From an uncultured Traorella sp. (GTDB taxonomy: Bacteria; Bacillota_I; Bacilli_A; Erysipelotrichales; Erysipelotrichaceae), in NCBI GenBank assembly GCA_944324265.1, contig CALUVS010000019.1, positions 1-42,192 of the forward strand: a DNA stretch of 42,192 nucleotides, in the 5' to 3' direction. How positions within the stretch are numbered: position 1 is the stretch's first letter; each line of letters begins with the position of its first letter. The notes under the pieces are model-generated. The model ran no database searches. It was not told the DNA's origin and saw only the letters and a program-made list of their open reading frames with translations. The position numbers and the translations under genes were made by a program. This document shows, piece by piece, positions 7,581-15,342 of the stretch.

Positions 7581-9354
7581 GCTCACCCCCTTCACTCTGA
7601 ATTTCATAAATTTGTTTATAAAAGCCCTCTTGATGAATTAAGTCTTCATGCTTGCCGCACTGCACAATTCGTCCCTGATCCAATACAATGATCTGATCGG
7701 CATTGCGTGCTGTATTGATTCGATGAGTGATCATCAAGGTGGTCACCGGATAATCCAATTCATTCAAGGCTTTTTGAATCTGTGCGTCCGTCTTGGAATC
7801 CAAGGCACTCAATGAATCATCAAAGACGACAATCGGACTCTTTAACATCAAGGAACGGGCAATGGCCATACGCTGCTTCTGACCGCCGGATAAAGTAACT
7901 CCTTTTTCTCCTACTTCCGTTTCATATCCTTTATCAAATTCTTGAATCACATGGTCAATGCTGGCTGTCTGTGCCACTCGCTTCACTTCTTCCAAACTGC
8001 TGTAAGAAGCTAAACGCAGATTATCGGCAATAGTCTTAGAATATAAGAATGGTTCTTGCAGAACTACCTGCACATTTTTTCTTAAGTAAGTTTTATTGAT
8101 TTCTTTCAGCTCTACTCCATCAATTTTGATAGAACCAGACTGATAATCATAAATACCGTTCAGCAGATGCACCAAAGAGCTCTTTCCGCTGCCGGTTTTG
8201 CCCATGATGGCGACCTTGGTATTCGGATAAATATGCAGACAGATATCATGCAAAGTAGCCACGGAACTGTCATGATAGGCAAAATCCACATGATCAAACA
8301 CAATATCGCCATGAATTTCAGGTTTGCATCCGCTTTCCAGATCTTCACATTTTTCATTCAATATTTCTTCAATTCGATGAATAGAAACACTGATTTTTCC
8401 CATATCAGCGACAATTCTTCCCAATTGGCGAATCGGCCAGATAATCATCGATTCATATGAAATAAAGACAGAGAATGTACCGACCGTAATTTCTCCCTGC
8501 AGTGCAAAGTAAATGCCTGCCATGATCAAAATAAAGATCTGCAGAGTACCGATTAAATCACTGACATTCCAATAAACTGCCAATACATGCACCACCTTAT
8601 GAATACCATTGCGGAATTCATGATTCGCAGCATCAAATTTCTTGATTTCATTGATTTCCTGATTGAATGCTTTAACGACTCGTGTCGCATTCAGATTTTC
8701 CTGCAGCACCGCCATCATCTTTGCCTCATCTTCATCACATTTGGTAAAGACTCGTTTACTTACTTTATAGAACACCGCCGTTGCAATGAAGGTCAATGGC
8801 GTCAGACACAAAGCAATCAATGTCAAGGTTATATTGCGGGAAAATAATATGATTGCTGCCAAGAAAATGATCAGCACAGAATAAAACAATTCTGAAATAG
8901 AACCGGATAAAAATCTTCTGATCATATCAATATCCGAGGTGCTTCGCTGAATCAGATCTCCGCTGTCTTTCATCTTGTGATAGCTGAACGGCAGCTTCTG
9001 CATGTGATCATAAACCTCATTGCGAAGATTTTCCGCAAATGTCTCTGCTAATATCCCGCAGTTTTTTGTTCTGAGATGTACTCCTATCCCTACCAATGAA
9101 TACACCGCCAATACCATCAAACCGCCGATCCATAAATTATTTCTGAGATATTCAACACCGCCAAGCAGCTGGACAATGTTTTCGGCCCATGCTTCTTCAA
9201 GCGGCAGTCCATGAATAATATTATCGACCATATAAGATACAATGAGCGGTGCACAAAGCATTCCTGTGACATACAATGCCACATTCATCAATATCGAAAA
9301 TACTTTTTTATCATATGGCTTGGCATATTTTCTGATAAATGCTAAATCTTTCAT
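7570..9354 (-). CDS. ABC exporter half-transporter, BmrC/YheI-like, degenerate ATPase site
   Basis: This 594-residue protein has an exporter membrane domain (about residues 15-310) and an ATPase domain with Walker A GKTGSGKSS (385-393), signature LSGGQ (488-492), Walker B IVVFDD and switch THRINT. The residue at the catalytic-base position is Asp (about 513), the hallmark of the degenerate-site subunit in heterodimeric exporters. Together with the LSTGQ signature in its partner, exactly one of the two composite ATP sites would be fully active. The gene is preceded by a ribosome binding site (AGGGGAGA) and by a leader peptide and terminator hairpin (9371-9509), so expression is probably controlled by transcription attenuation. 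B. subtilis bmrCD is likewise controlled through the bmrB leader. Confidence 0.92.
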   Translation of the reverse strand: MKDLAFIRKYAKPYDKKVFSILMNVALYVTGMLCAPLIVSYMVDNIIHGLPLEEAWAENIVQLLGGVEYLRNNLWIGGLMVLAVYSLVGIGVHLRTKNCGILAETFAENLRNEVYDHMQKLPFSYHKMKDSGDLIQRSTSDIDMIRRFLSGSISELFYSVLIIFLAAIILFSRNITLTLIALCLTPLTFIATAVFYKVSKRVFTKCDEDEAKMMAVLQENLNATRVVKAFNQEINEIKKFDAANHEFRNGIHKVVHVLAVYWNVSDLIGTLQIFILIMAGIYFALQGEITVGTFSVFISYESMIIWPIRQLGRIVADMGKISVSIHRIEEILNEKCEDLESGCKPEIHGDIVFDHVDFAYHDSSVATLHDICLHIYPNTKVAIMGKTGSGKSSLVHLLNGIYDYQSGSIKIDGVELKEINKTYLRKNVQVVLQEPFLYSKTIADNLRLASYSSLEEVKRVAQTASIDHVIQEFDKGYETEVGEKGVTLSGGQKQRMAIARSLMLKSPIVVFDDSLSALDSKTDAQIQKALNELDYPVTTLMITHRINTARNADQIIVLDQGRIVQCGKHEDLIHQEGFYKQIYEIQSEGGEHGE

Positions 9355-9370
9355 ATTCTCTCCCCTCTTA

Positions 9371-9396
9371 CAAAAAAATAGGCACCTAGTGCCTAT
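9371..9396 (-). terminator. Attenuator terminator before the exporter operon
   Basis: ATAGGCAC/GTGCCTAT with a three-base loop (9378-9396) is followed by seven T on the minus strand, 17 bases before the exporter start codon and after the leader ORF. Nine bases of the hairpin (GGCACTAGG) are repeated exactly inside the leader ORF at 9447-9455, which allows mutually exclusive pairing. Confidence 0.85.
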
Positions 9397-9431
9397 TGAT
9401 ATGCGTATACGTCAAAGTACAAACAGATATT

Positions 9432-9509
9432 TTATCTGCCTAACTTCCTAGTGCCACTAAGAATTTGAGTTTCAAATGTAAAAAAGTTCAATAATAACAT
9501 CTTTTTCAT
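9432..9509 (-). CDS. 25-residue leader peptide controlling the ABC exporter
   Basis: A short ORF with an excellent ribosome binding site (AAGGAGG about 8 bases upstream) begins with MKKMLLLNFFTF and ends LSGTRKLGR. It lies between a strong promoter (9545-9573) and a terminator (9371-9396) in front of the exporter genes. Codons 17-21 (CTT AGT GGC ACT AGG) can fold into a six-pair hairpin. The same GGCACTAGG recurs in the terminator, so UUAGUG in the leader could pair with CACUAG of the terminator and prevent its formation. A ribosome stalled by an antibiotic would change which pairing forms. The arrangement resembles bmrB-bmrCD, but the peptide itself is not one I recognise. Confidence 0.75.
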   Translation of the reverse strand: MKKMLLLNFFTFETQILSGTRKLGR

Positions 9510-9544
9510 TTTGAATCCTCCTTTCTTGTGACATCGCCTTTTTC

Positions 9545-9573
9545 ATTATAGACCGATTGTTTATTAATTGCAA
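9545..9573 (-). promoter_or_regulatory. Promoter of the leader-exporter operon
   Basis: TTGCAA (9573-9568), a 17-base spacer and TATAAT (9550-9545) on the minus strand. Transcription would start near 9538, giving a leader RNA of about 185 bases. Confidence 0.85.
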
Positions 9574-9576
9574 TAT

Positions 9577-10104
9577 TTATTCACAATGGTTTGAGCATTT
9601 CCTTGCCATTTCAATGCGTATTTCCTTATTTTCAATATCAGAATTTGAATAACACAATGTATCAAAGCCAATAATTTCAAAGCCCATCGCCTGATAAAAA
9701 GAAATGGCTTTTGTATTGCAGCTCTGTGTTTCCAATACAACTGCTCGGCAATTCTGCTGTGCTGCTTCCTGAAAGGCTATTTCCATGAGCTGTGATCCCA
9801 AATGATTCCTGCGGTATTCTTTCTGCACATAAAGATTGACAATACGCAGACGCTGATTCCATTCTTTGTTTATTTCAATAAAACCAATCATTTTCTCTTC
9901 TTCAAATACACCATATAATACTGGATCTTCATTCCAATCTTCCAAAAGATGAAAGTCAAAGCCCTTTTTCATCGGTACATCACATTTTTTCTTGATGAAG
10001 GTAAATTGATTTTCTTTTATTTCCAGATCATAGTATTCATCGGTTTCATAGCTGAATGGAACACTGATTCCTTTATAGGAAGAATCACATTTTCTGATTT
10101 CCAT
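9577..10104 (-). CDS. GNAT N-acetyltransferase, streptothricin-acetyltransferase-like
   Basis: A single GNAT domain of 175 residues. The acetyl-CoA loop reads RRNHLGSQLM, followed by LETQSCNTKAISFYQAMGF and then DTLCYSN. The LETQ-N-A-FY-GF-DT-YSN pattern is characteristic of the streptothricin acetyltransferases (SatA/YyaR, Sat-4), which inactivate streptothricin by acetylating its beta-lysine amine. The Glu/Lys-rich N-terminal half also fits. Whether this enzyme acts on streptothricin or another amine cannot be decided from sequence. The start codon overlaps the stop of the DUF1146 gene (TAATG). It lies upstream of the attenuator-controlled exporter but has its own transcript. Confidence 0.8.
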   Translation of the reverse strand: MEIRKCDSSYKGISVPFSYETDEYYDLEIKENQFTFIKKKCDVPMKKGFDFHLLEDWNEDPVLYGVFEEEKMIGFIEINKEWNQRLRIVNLYVQKEYRRNHLGSQLMEIAFQEAAQQNCRAVVLETQSCNTKAISFYQAMGFEIIGFDTLCYSNSDIENKEIRIEMARKCSNHCE

Positions 10105-10295
10105 TAACTAACAACAAACAGCATTAAAAATTGGGCAATCGGATAAGCCAATGCTAATGAAAGACATAATAGTAAAGTTTGTACTTGAGCCGGTTTACGG
10201 ACATTGCAGAATTTTTCAAACTGAATACTGGATAATCCATAAAAACTAGCTGCAAATGACAGGATATATACTGCAACACTAATAATACGATACAT
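10104..10295 (-). CDS. DUF1146 (YwzB-like) small membrane protein
   Basis: A 63-residue protein with two hydrophobic segments (about 4-22 and 40-61) around a conserved polar turn, SSIQFEKFCNVRKPAQVQTLLL. SxxQFEKF and the QxQ motif before the second helix fit the DUF1146 family. In Bacillus the homologue ywzB lies just after the ATP synthase genes; here the atp operon is about 17 kb away. GAGGTGA precedes the ATG. The function is unknown. It is translationally coupled to the acetyltransferase gene. Confidence 0.75.
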   Translation of the reverse strand: MYRIISVAVYILSFAASFYGLSSIQFEKFCNVRKPAQVQTLLLCLSLALAYPIAQFLMLFVVS

Positions 10296-10327
10296 CTATT
10301 TCACCTCGAAAATTATTATACCATAAA

Positions 10328-10705
10328 TTACCATTGAAACCATTTTTGAAATAAAGATACCGGCTTTACTTCTTCGATGCAATAGCTGTTTTTTGTAAAA
10401 TTACCAGTAATTCTTTCTCCTTGACCATCACCTAATATAAATTTCAGATTACCGTTTTTATATTCTGCATGACGAGTTTCTGCTTCTAATTCCGATAAAT
10501 CATTTCTGAATAATATTTCTGTACTGGCCCAGTCGACATTATCAAAATAAGCTTGTGTCAATTCCACAATTTCTTCTTTGATTTCTACTAATTGTGTATC
10601 ATTGGAATCATAGATAATCGTATAAGTATATTCTTTCTTTTTAGCTTCTATCGGAATACTTAAGAAAATGCACCAGATCAATGCCAATAATATTGCTTTC
10701 TTCAT
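10328..10705 (-). CDS. Small secreted protein, 125 aa
   Basis: A signal peptide (MKKAILLALIWCIFLSIPIEA, cleavage probably after IEA) precedes about 105 residues with no further membrane segment. The mature part is mixed: YTYTIIYDSNDTQLVEIKEE, a helix-rich stretch LTQAYFDNVDWASTE, then GNLKFILGDGQGERITGNFT. Its place next to the DUF1146 gene recalls ywmB beside ywzB in Bacillus, but I see no clear YwmB motif. The start at 10705 has GGTGATG just upstream; the longer frame from 10759 overlaps the prmC terminator and has no site. Confidence 0.6.
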   Translation of the reverse strand: MKKAILLALIWCIFLSIPIEAKKKEYTYTIIYDSNDTQLVEIKEEIVELTQAYFDNVDWASTEILFRNDLSELEAETRHAEYKNGNLKFILGDGQGERITGNFTKNSYCIEEVKPVSLFQKWFQW

Positions 10706-10750
10706 TTCATCACCTGATTGCATTATGGACCGTTCTGAAAGTTTCAAACA

Positions 10751-10776
10751 AAAAAGCACGATTTTTATTCGTGCTT
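10751..10776 (-). terminator. Terminator of the tdk-prfA-prmC transcript
   Basis: AAGCACGA/TCGTGCTT (10754-10761 with 10769-10776) is followed by a T run on the minus strand. The prmC stop codon lies in the loop. Confidence 0.8.
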
Positions 10777-11622
10777 CAGATTGTTATAAATAAACAGCAT
10801 GCGATCTTTGCCGTTCATATCTTTTAATACTTCGATGAAAGCATTCGGGAAATAACGCTGTGCTTCTTTCATTAAAGCTTCCTTCTGATTATAGCCGATT
10901 TCAAAAGCAAGCATGCTCTTCTCTTTCAGAAACAGCTGTGAGCGTTCGAAAATAATGCGATAGAACTTCAATCCATCATCTCCGCCAAACAGCGCTACAT
11001 GCGGTTCAAAATCCTTGACAGAGTGTTCCATGACTTCATCATTGGGAATATAAGGCGGATTGGAAATCAAGATATCTACCTGAATCTTATTCTCAATAAA
11101 AGGTTCACACATATCTCCTATCAAAAATGTTACATCTGCTTCATTGTTGGCAGCATTTTGCTTGGCAACGGCAATCGCATCCTCTGAAATATCAGAAGCA
11201 AACATCTGCAGATTATCTTCTTCTTTTTTCAAAGTAATAGCAATAGCTCCGCTTCCTGTTCCGATATCACAGCAAGTGACTTTCTGATCAGCAAAATGCT
11301 CATCATAAGCTGCCAAAACATTCGCTACCAATTCTTCAGTTTCAGGACGAGGGATCAGCACATCTTCATTCACAATATAACGATAGCCATAGAAATATTC
11401 ATAGCCTAAAATGTGCTGCAAAGGCATACCGGTCAAAAGAATCTGCAGTTTTTCTTCAAATTCTTGAGCTAACGCTTCATCCATTTCATTTTCATAATCC
11501 ATGTAAAGATCATGCGCTTCTTTATTGGCTAATTCCATCATCAAAAGCATTGCGGCATTTTCTGATAAATCAGCTTCTTTCATCAATTTCTGCGCACGTC
11601 TCATGCATTCACGATACGTCAT
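10765..11622 (-). CDS. prmC: Release factor glutamine methyltransferase
   Basis: Methylates the glutamine of the GGQ motif in RF1 and RF2 using S-adenosylmethionine. It has an N-terminal helical substrate-binding domain (about residues 1-75), then the methyltransferase fold with VLIPRPETEELV, the SAM loop DIGTGSGAIAI and the catalytic ISNPPYIP. At 285 residues it has the usual length. It starts two bases after the prfA stop, the standard prfA-prmC pairing, and has an AGGAAAG ribosome binding site. Its stop codon lies inside the operon terminator. Confidence 0.95.
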   Translation of the reverse strand: MTYRECMRRAQKLMKEADLSENAAMLLMMELANKEAHDLYMDYENEMDEALAQEFEEKLQILLTGMPLQHILGYEYFYGYRYIVNEDVLIPRPETEELVANVLAAYDEHFADQKVTCCDIGTGSGAIAITLKKEEDNLQMFASDISEDAIAVAKQNAANNEADVTFLIGDMCEPFIENKIQVDILISNPPYIPNDEVMEHSVKDFEPHVALFGGDDGLKFYRIIFERSQLFLKEKSMLAFEIGYNQKEALMKEAQRYFPNAFIEVLKDMNGKDRMLFIYNNLKHE

Positions 11623-11623
11623 C

Positions 11624-12694
11624 TTACTTTCCTGCCAACTTTAATTTCTGATCATATTCTTCCAAAGCCGCTAACAGATCGCCCAGTTTTCCTTCCATGA
11701 TGCGATCCAGCTGATTGACAGTATAGCCAATACGGTGATCAGTCACACGGTTTTGAGGATAGTTGTAAGTACGGATCTTTTCACTTCGATCCCCAGTCCC
11801 GATCTTGCTTCTTCTTTCAGCTCCTGCTTCTGCCTCAACTTTGGCCATGTGATCTTCATACACACGGGCACGAATCAGACGCATGGCTGTCGCTTTGTTT
11901 TCATGCTGGCTTCTTCCATCCTGGCACTTCACCACAATGCCTGTCGGCTTATGCAGGATACGTACAGCAGAGTCTGTCTTATTGATGTGCTGTCCGCCGG
12001 CACCGCTGGCTCTGCAAGTATCGATTTCCAAATCATTTGGATCGATATCAAAATCATCCTCTTCAACTTCAGGAGATACCAAAACAGTCGCTGTGGAAGT
12101 ATGAATACGTCCTGCAGATTCTGTCTTCGGCACACGCTGTACACGATGACTTCCAGATTCATACTTCAATGCACCATAAGCATGCTGACCCTTGATCATG
12201 AAGCTGACCAAAGAGAATCCTCCGGCTTCAGCTTCCTGAACTTCCATCAGCTCAACCTTCCAGCCCATTGTTTCGGCATAACGTGTATACATACGATACA
12301 AGTCTCCGGCAAAAATATTTCCTTCATCTCCGCCAGCAGCCCCGCGGATTTCCACGATTGCGTTATTTTCATCCATTGGATCTTTCGGAATCAGTAAGAT
12401 TTCCAATTTCTGATGCAATTCTTCTTTCTTCGGCTCCAATTCTTCAATTTCCATTTTCGCCATTTCACGCATTTCTTCATCATGTTCTTTTAACAATTCA
12501 TGCGCTTCTTTCAATCCTTCATCTACTTTTTTATATTCGTCATATGTTTCCACGATCTGAGTCAAAGAAGCCTGTTCTTTGGCCAGTTTTGCCATCAAAC
12601 GGTTATCCGCCAATGTTTCTGGGGCTAAAAGCAAATCTCCTAATTCTTTATATCGGGCAACAATGCTTTCAAGTCTTTCGATCATTGCGTTCAT
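11624..12694 (-). CDS. prfA: Peptide chain release factor 1
   Basis: Recognises UAA and UAG in the ribosomal A site and triggers peptide release. The GGQ loop reads GAGGQHINKTDSAVRI and the codon-reading tripeptide region reads RVQRVPKTESAGRIHTS, so the RF1 P-x-T element is Pro-Lys-Thr. The C-terminal KIGTGDRSEKIRTYNYPQ and NRVTDHRIGYT are typical. With the start at 12694 it is 356 residues. I prefer this ATG because GAAAGGGTG lies 8 bases upstream, and the apparent earlier start is the GTG of that ribosome binding site. It sits between tdk and prmC. Confidence 0.96.
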   Translation of the reverse strand: MNAMIERLESIVARYKELGDLLLAPETLADNRLMAKLAKEQASLTQIVETYDEYKKVDEGLKEAHELLKEHDEEMREMAKMEIEELEPKKEELHQKLEILLIPKDPMDENNAIVEIRGAAGGDEGNIFAGDLYRMYTRYAETMGWKVELMEVQEAEAGGFSLVSFMIKGQHAYGALKYESGSHRVQRVPKTESAGRIHTSTATVLVSPEVEEDDFDIDPNDLEIDTCRASGAGGQHINKTDSAVRILHKPTGIVVKCQDGRSQHENKATAMRLIRARVYEDHMAKVEAEAGAERRSKIGTGDRSEKIRTYNYPQNRVTDHRIGYTVNQLDRIMEGKLGDLLAALEEYDQKLKLAGK

Positions 12695-12713
12695 AATACA
12701 CACCCTTTCTTTT

Positions 12714-13301
12714 TTATTTTAATTTTTTCTTGCCTGGCACATCGTGACAATGACGGCATCTTGCTTCATATGCCTCACTGGCACCTACCAGTACGATTGG
12801 ATCATTATAATGTGCCGGCTGTCCATTCACGATACGCTGTGTACGTGTTGCCGGAGCTCCGCATTTTGTACATACAGCCGTCAGTTTTGTCACAAATTCA
12901 GCCTGTGTCATCAAACGAGGCATCATGCTGAAAGGTTCTCCTCTGAAATCCATATCCAGCCCTGCACACATGACACGCACACCTCTGTCGGCATAATAAT
13001 TACATACATCGACAATACCTTCATCAAAGAACTGTACTTCATCAATGGCAATTACTTCTGCATCTTTCGCCAATTCCAATATTTCTTCTGATTTCGAAAT
13101 AGCATAGCTCTCAATACTGGTTCCTGCATGAGAAACTACTCTGTCAATACTATAACGATCATCAATGGATGGTTTAAATACAACAATTCTCTTTTTGGCA
13201 AACTGCAGTACATTGATTCGGCGAATCAATTCCTCTGTCTTGCCTGCAAACATACATCCTGTAATAACTTCAATCCAGCCTTCTCGATATTGCTTATACA
13301 T
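12714..13301 (-). CDS. tdk: Thymidine kinase
   Basis: Phosphorylates thymidine to dTMP with ATP (salvage). A type II enzyme of 195 residues with P-loop [14 protein letters not shown], Walker [12 protein letters not shown], and a zinc-binding lasso built from [13 protein letters not shown] and CRHCHD. The substrate loop [11 protein letters not shown] is intact. AGGAAGG precedes the ATG at good spacing. The gene lies between rpmE and prfA as in many Firmicutes, but the terminator after rpmE gives it a separate transcript with prfA and prmC. Confidence 0.95.
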   Translation of the reverse strand: MYKQYREGWIEVITGCMFAGKTEELIRRINVLQFAKKRIVVFKPSIDDRYSIDRVVSHAGTSIESYAISKSEEILELAKDAEVIAIDEVQFFDEGIVDVCNYYADRGVRVMCAGLDMDFRGEPFSMMPRLMTQAEFVTKLTAVCTKCGAPATRTQRIVNGQPAHYNDPIVLVGASEAYEARCRHCHDVPGKKKLK

Positions 13302-13330
13302 AATACTATACCTTCCTGTTTAACATAACT

Positions 13331-13336
13331 ATTATA
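13331..13336 (-). promoter_or_regulatory. Candidate -10 box for tdk-prfA-prmC
   Basis: TATAAT preceded directly by TG lies 30 bases before the tdk ATG and just after the rpmE terminator. No convincing -35 is visible. Its position suggests it drives the operon. Confidence 0.45.
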
Positions 13337-13352
13337 CATAAATTCAGCACAA

Positions 13353-13374
13353 GAAAAAAGGACTTTCAAGTCCT
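13353..13374 (-). terminator. rpmE terminator
   Basis: AGGACTT/AAGTCCT with a tight loop is followed by TTTTTTC on the minus strand, 15 bases after the rpmE stop. Confidence 0.8.
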
Positions 13375-13388
13375 CATTCTTTGTTTTC

Positions 13389-13592
13389 TTATTTAAGTCC
13401 GTATTTTTTGTTGAATTTTTCAATTCTACCTTGCGCAGCTGCGAAACGTTGTCTTCCTGTGAAGAATGGGTGGCAATTTGAGCAAGTATCAATTCTTAAT
13501 TCTTTAGCAGTTGATCCTGTTTCAAATTCATTGCCGCATGAACTACATTTCACAATAATGCGATTGTATGTTGGGTGAATTCCTTTTTTCAT
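13389..13592 (-). CDS. rpmE: 50S ribosomal protein L31
   Basis: A 67-residue large-subunit protein. It has the canonical start [20 protein letters not shown] and the zinc-type cysteine pairs CSSC (about 16-19) and CSNC (about 37-40), followed by [20 protein letters not shown]. This is the zinc-containing paralogue class, so a zinc-independent L31 may exist elsewhere in the genome. AAGGAG precedes the ATG. It is monocistronic, with its own promoter and terminator, just upstream of tdk. Confidence 0.95.
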   Translation of the reverse strand: MKKGIHPTYNRIIVKCSSCGNEFETGSTAKELRIDTCSNCHPFFTGRQRFAAAQGRIEKFNKKYGLK

Positions 13593-13647
13593 ATTTCTTT
13601 CTCCTTCCGCCTTGAATATTTGGTCTATCCAAAGTAAGTGCTCATAT

Positions 13648-13677
13648 ATGATAGCACAACACGTAAAGATTACGCAA
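13648..13677 (-). promoter_or_regulatory. rpmE promoter
   Basis: TTGCGT (13677-13672), an 18-base spacer and TATCAT (13653-13648) on the minus strand, about 55 bases before the rpmE ATG. Confidence 0.6.
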
Positions 13678-13743
13678 GTCCTTTATGCAAGAAAATTCGA
13701 AAAAATGCGATAAATTCAGTCTTATTGATGCTTTCAGTACAAA

Positions 13744-13770
13744 GGGAATATAAGTCAGACTCATATTCCC
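13744..13770 (-). terminator. Hairpin after the ABC permease gene
   Basis: GGGAATATAAGT and ACTCATATTCCC form a 12-base near-perfect stem with a three-base loop. It lies about 100 bases downstream of the permease stop. The following minus-strand bases (TTTGTACT) are a poor T run, so termination is possible but unproven. Confidence 0.4.
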
Positions 13771-13872
13771 TGCATTGTTCAAATTTGTAAAACCTTTCTT
13801 TCCCTTTTCTTTAAATATTTAACTGAATGATTGATCATTCTCAGCAGAACCTTTCTTTTTCCCTTTTCATTC

Positions 13873-15342
13873 TTATACTTCTATTGTTTCACCGTAAGCA
13901 TCAATTTCCTCAAAATCAAATTCTCCTATTATATTTTTCACTTTTGATTCTTGGAAAGAATAGTGACGTGAAGCTATTGTAGTCTCATGACCGTTTGGCA
14001 ATATATCGTGGTATTCCACTTGAATGTAATATTCTCTTCTTCTGGATACTGCACCATTCCAATCATAAGTATTGTATACACCCTCTTTGAATTCTTCCGC
14101 AGCAATATCCTGTAGCTCTTGAATAGCCTCCACAAACTTTTCTTCTTTTATTGAAGCACTGTCCATCTCTATTCTTTTTGTATCCATTGCTTCCTTATAA
14201 GAATAATCACCGCTTGGAGAAGTAGTTTCATCAAGGCGGTTGATTGTTATAAACACCACATCGACATTATACATATTGACATGCTGCTTATTGATACCGA
14301 AGAAATATGTTTCCTTTGATATGAGACGGAATCCGGTAAACAAGGCAACAATTACGGCATAACGAGCCACTAAGTGCCAATCAAAGGCAAAGCTGCGTTT
14401 CGCAATGAAGTTCATGATCATAAAGATAACAAAAGATAACGAGATATAGATGATCATGATAATTACATCGGAGTTCAATAAATCAAAGAATGAAACTATG
14501 CAGATGCTGGCCAAGTGAATCAAGAACGGATATGTCCAGAAATCAGTTGTCATCTGTTCAGCGTCTTCACCTTTGCGTTTGCAGAACTGACGATAGGCCA
14601 GATAAGCCAATATTGCACCTAAGATAATCTGGAAGACTGCCCAGAAAATATCTTCATGCCTAACAATCCCTTTTCCGCCCAGATTATATTGGTCCACACT
14701 TGAAAAACCGACCCAGATAGGTGAGAATATCTGCAGAATTATCCGAAAATTGAATGCTATTTCCAATCCTGTCCAAACCATTTGATCACTAACAAAGATT
14801 TGCACTGCGACATACACCAAATAAGGAGCTGCCGTATAGCCCAATACAATCAACGCAGAATCTAAGAAACTATTGGCTTTATTCACGGCCCATGTATTCA
14901 GTGAATATTGCGTTGTATTGATCAATATCAAGACAATGAATGAAAGAATGCGATTCACTAGACCCTGCTTGATGATTTCCGCAGGATATAATGCAAGGCC
15001 AAGCGCTGTGGCCAATAAAAACATCACAAGCATCGGAACAATCAGTGCCGCAAGCGGCGCTAAATAGTGCACAATGTATAATTCCTTTTTACTGATCGGC
15101 AATGAATAATACGTATCAACACTCTTTTTATTTACATTGAAGCGAAAGCTCATGACCGGCAAAACCATAACTGCAATGGTCATGATAATCTGATACCAAT
15201 AGATACCCATACCATCAAAATAGCTCCCGCCGACAATGACTGCTAATGGATAAATGATAAATAAGACAAAGGTATATAATGCAATGAGCTTTTTGTTTTT
15301 GAGAAGCAGTGATTTAAAATAGATTTTTGCTGTTTCACTCAT
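13873..15342 (-). CDS. ABC-2 type permease with large C-terminal extracytoplasmic domain
   Basis: This 489-residue integral membrane protein has about ten hydrophobic segments between residues 20 and 370, including paired helices ALYTFVLFIIYPLAVIVGG and YQIIMTIAVMVLPVMSF near the start. A final soluble part of about 130 residues (FFGINKQHVNMYNVDVVFIT onward) is probably extracytoplasmic. It is the membrane partner of the ATPase encoded just upstream and overlaps that gene by 8 bases. The early motif KKSVDTYYSLPISKKELY is typical of YtrC/YtrD-like and bacitracin-type permeases. I chose the ATG at 15342 because AAAGGGG lies 9 bases upstream. The substrate is unknown; cell-envelope stress or an acetoin-type role is only a guess from the YtrABC parallel. 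Confidence 0.82.
   Translation of the reverse strand: MSETAKIYFKSLLLKNKKLIALYTFVLFIIYPLAVIVGGSYFDGMGIYWYQIIMTIAVMVLPVMSFRFNVNKKSVDTYYSLPISKKELYIVHYLAPLAALIVPMLVMFLLATALGLALYPAEIIKQGLVNRILSFIVLILINTTQYSLNTWAVNKANSFLDSALIVLGYTAAPYLVYVAVQIFVSDQMVWTGLEIAFNFRIILQIFSPIWVGFSSVDQYNLGGKGIVRHEDIFWAVFQIILGAILAYLAYRQFCKRKGEDAEQMTTDFWTYPFLIHLASICIVSFFDLLNSDVIIMIIYISLSFVIFMIMNFIAKRSFAFDWHLVARYAVIVALFTGFRLISKETYFFGINKQHVNMYNVDVVFITINRLDETTSPSGDYSYKEAMDTKRIEMDSASIKEEKFVEAIQELQDIAAEEFKEGVYNTYDWNGAVSRRREYYIQVEYHDILPNGHETTIASRHYSFQESKVKNIIGEFDFEEIDAYGETIEV

Noticed and set aside
11735-12397. 220-residue plus-strand open frame
   Set aside because: It lies antisense to prfA, whose product has every RF1 motif. 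The open frame has no ribosome binding site and no recognisable composition.
13790-13869. Repeated AACCTTTCTTT-CCCTTTTC blocks as a regulatory repeat
   Set aside because: Only two pyrimidine-rich copies between a hairpin and a gene end; compatible with low-complexity sequence.
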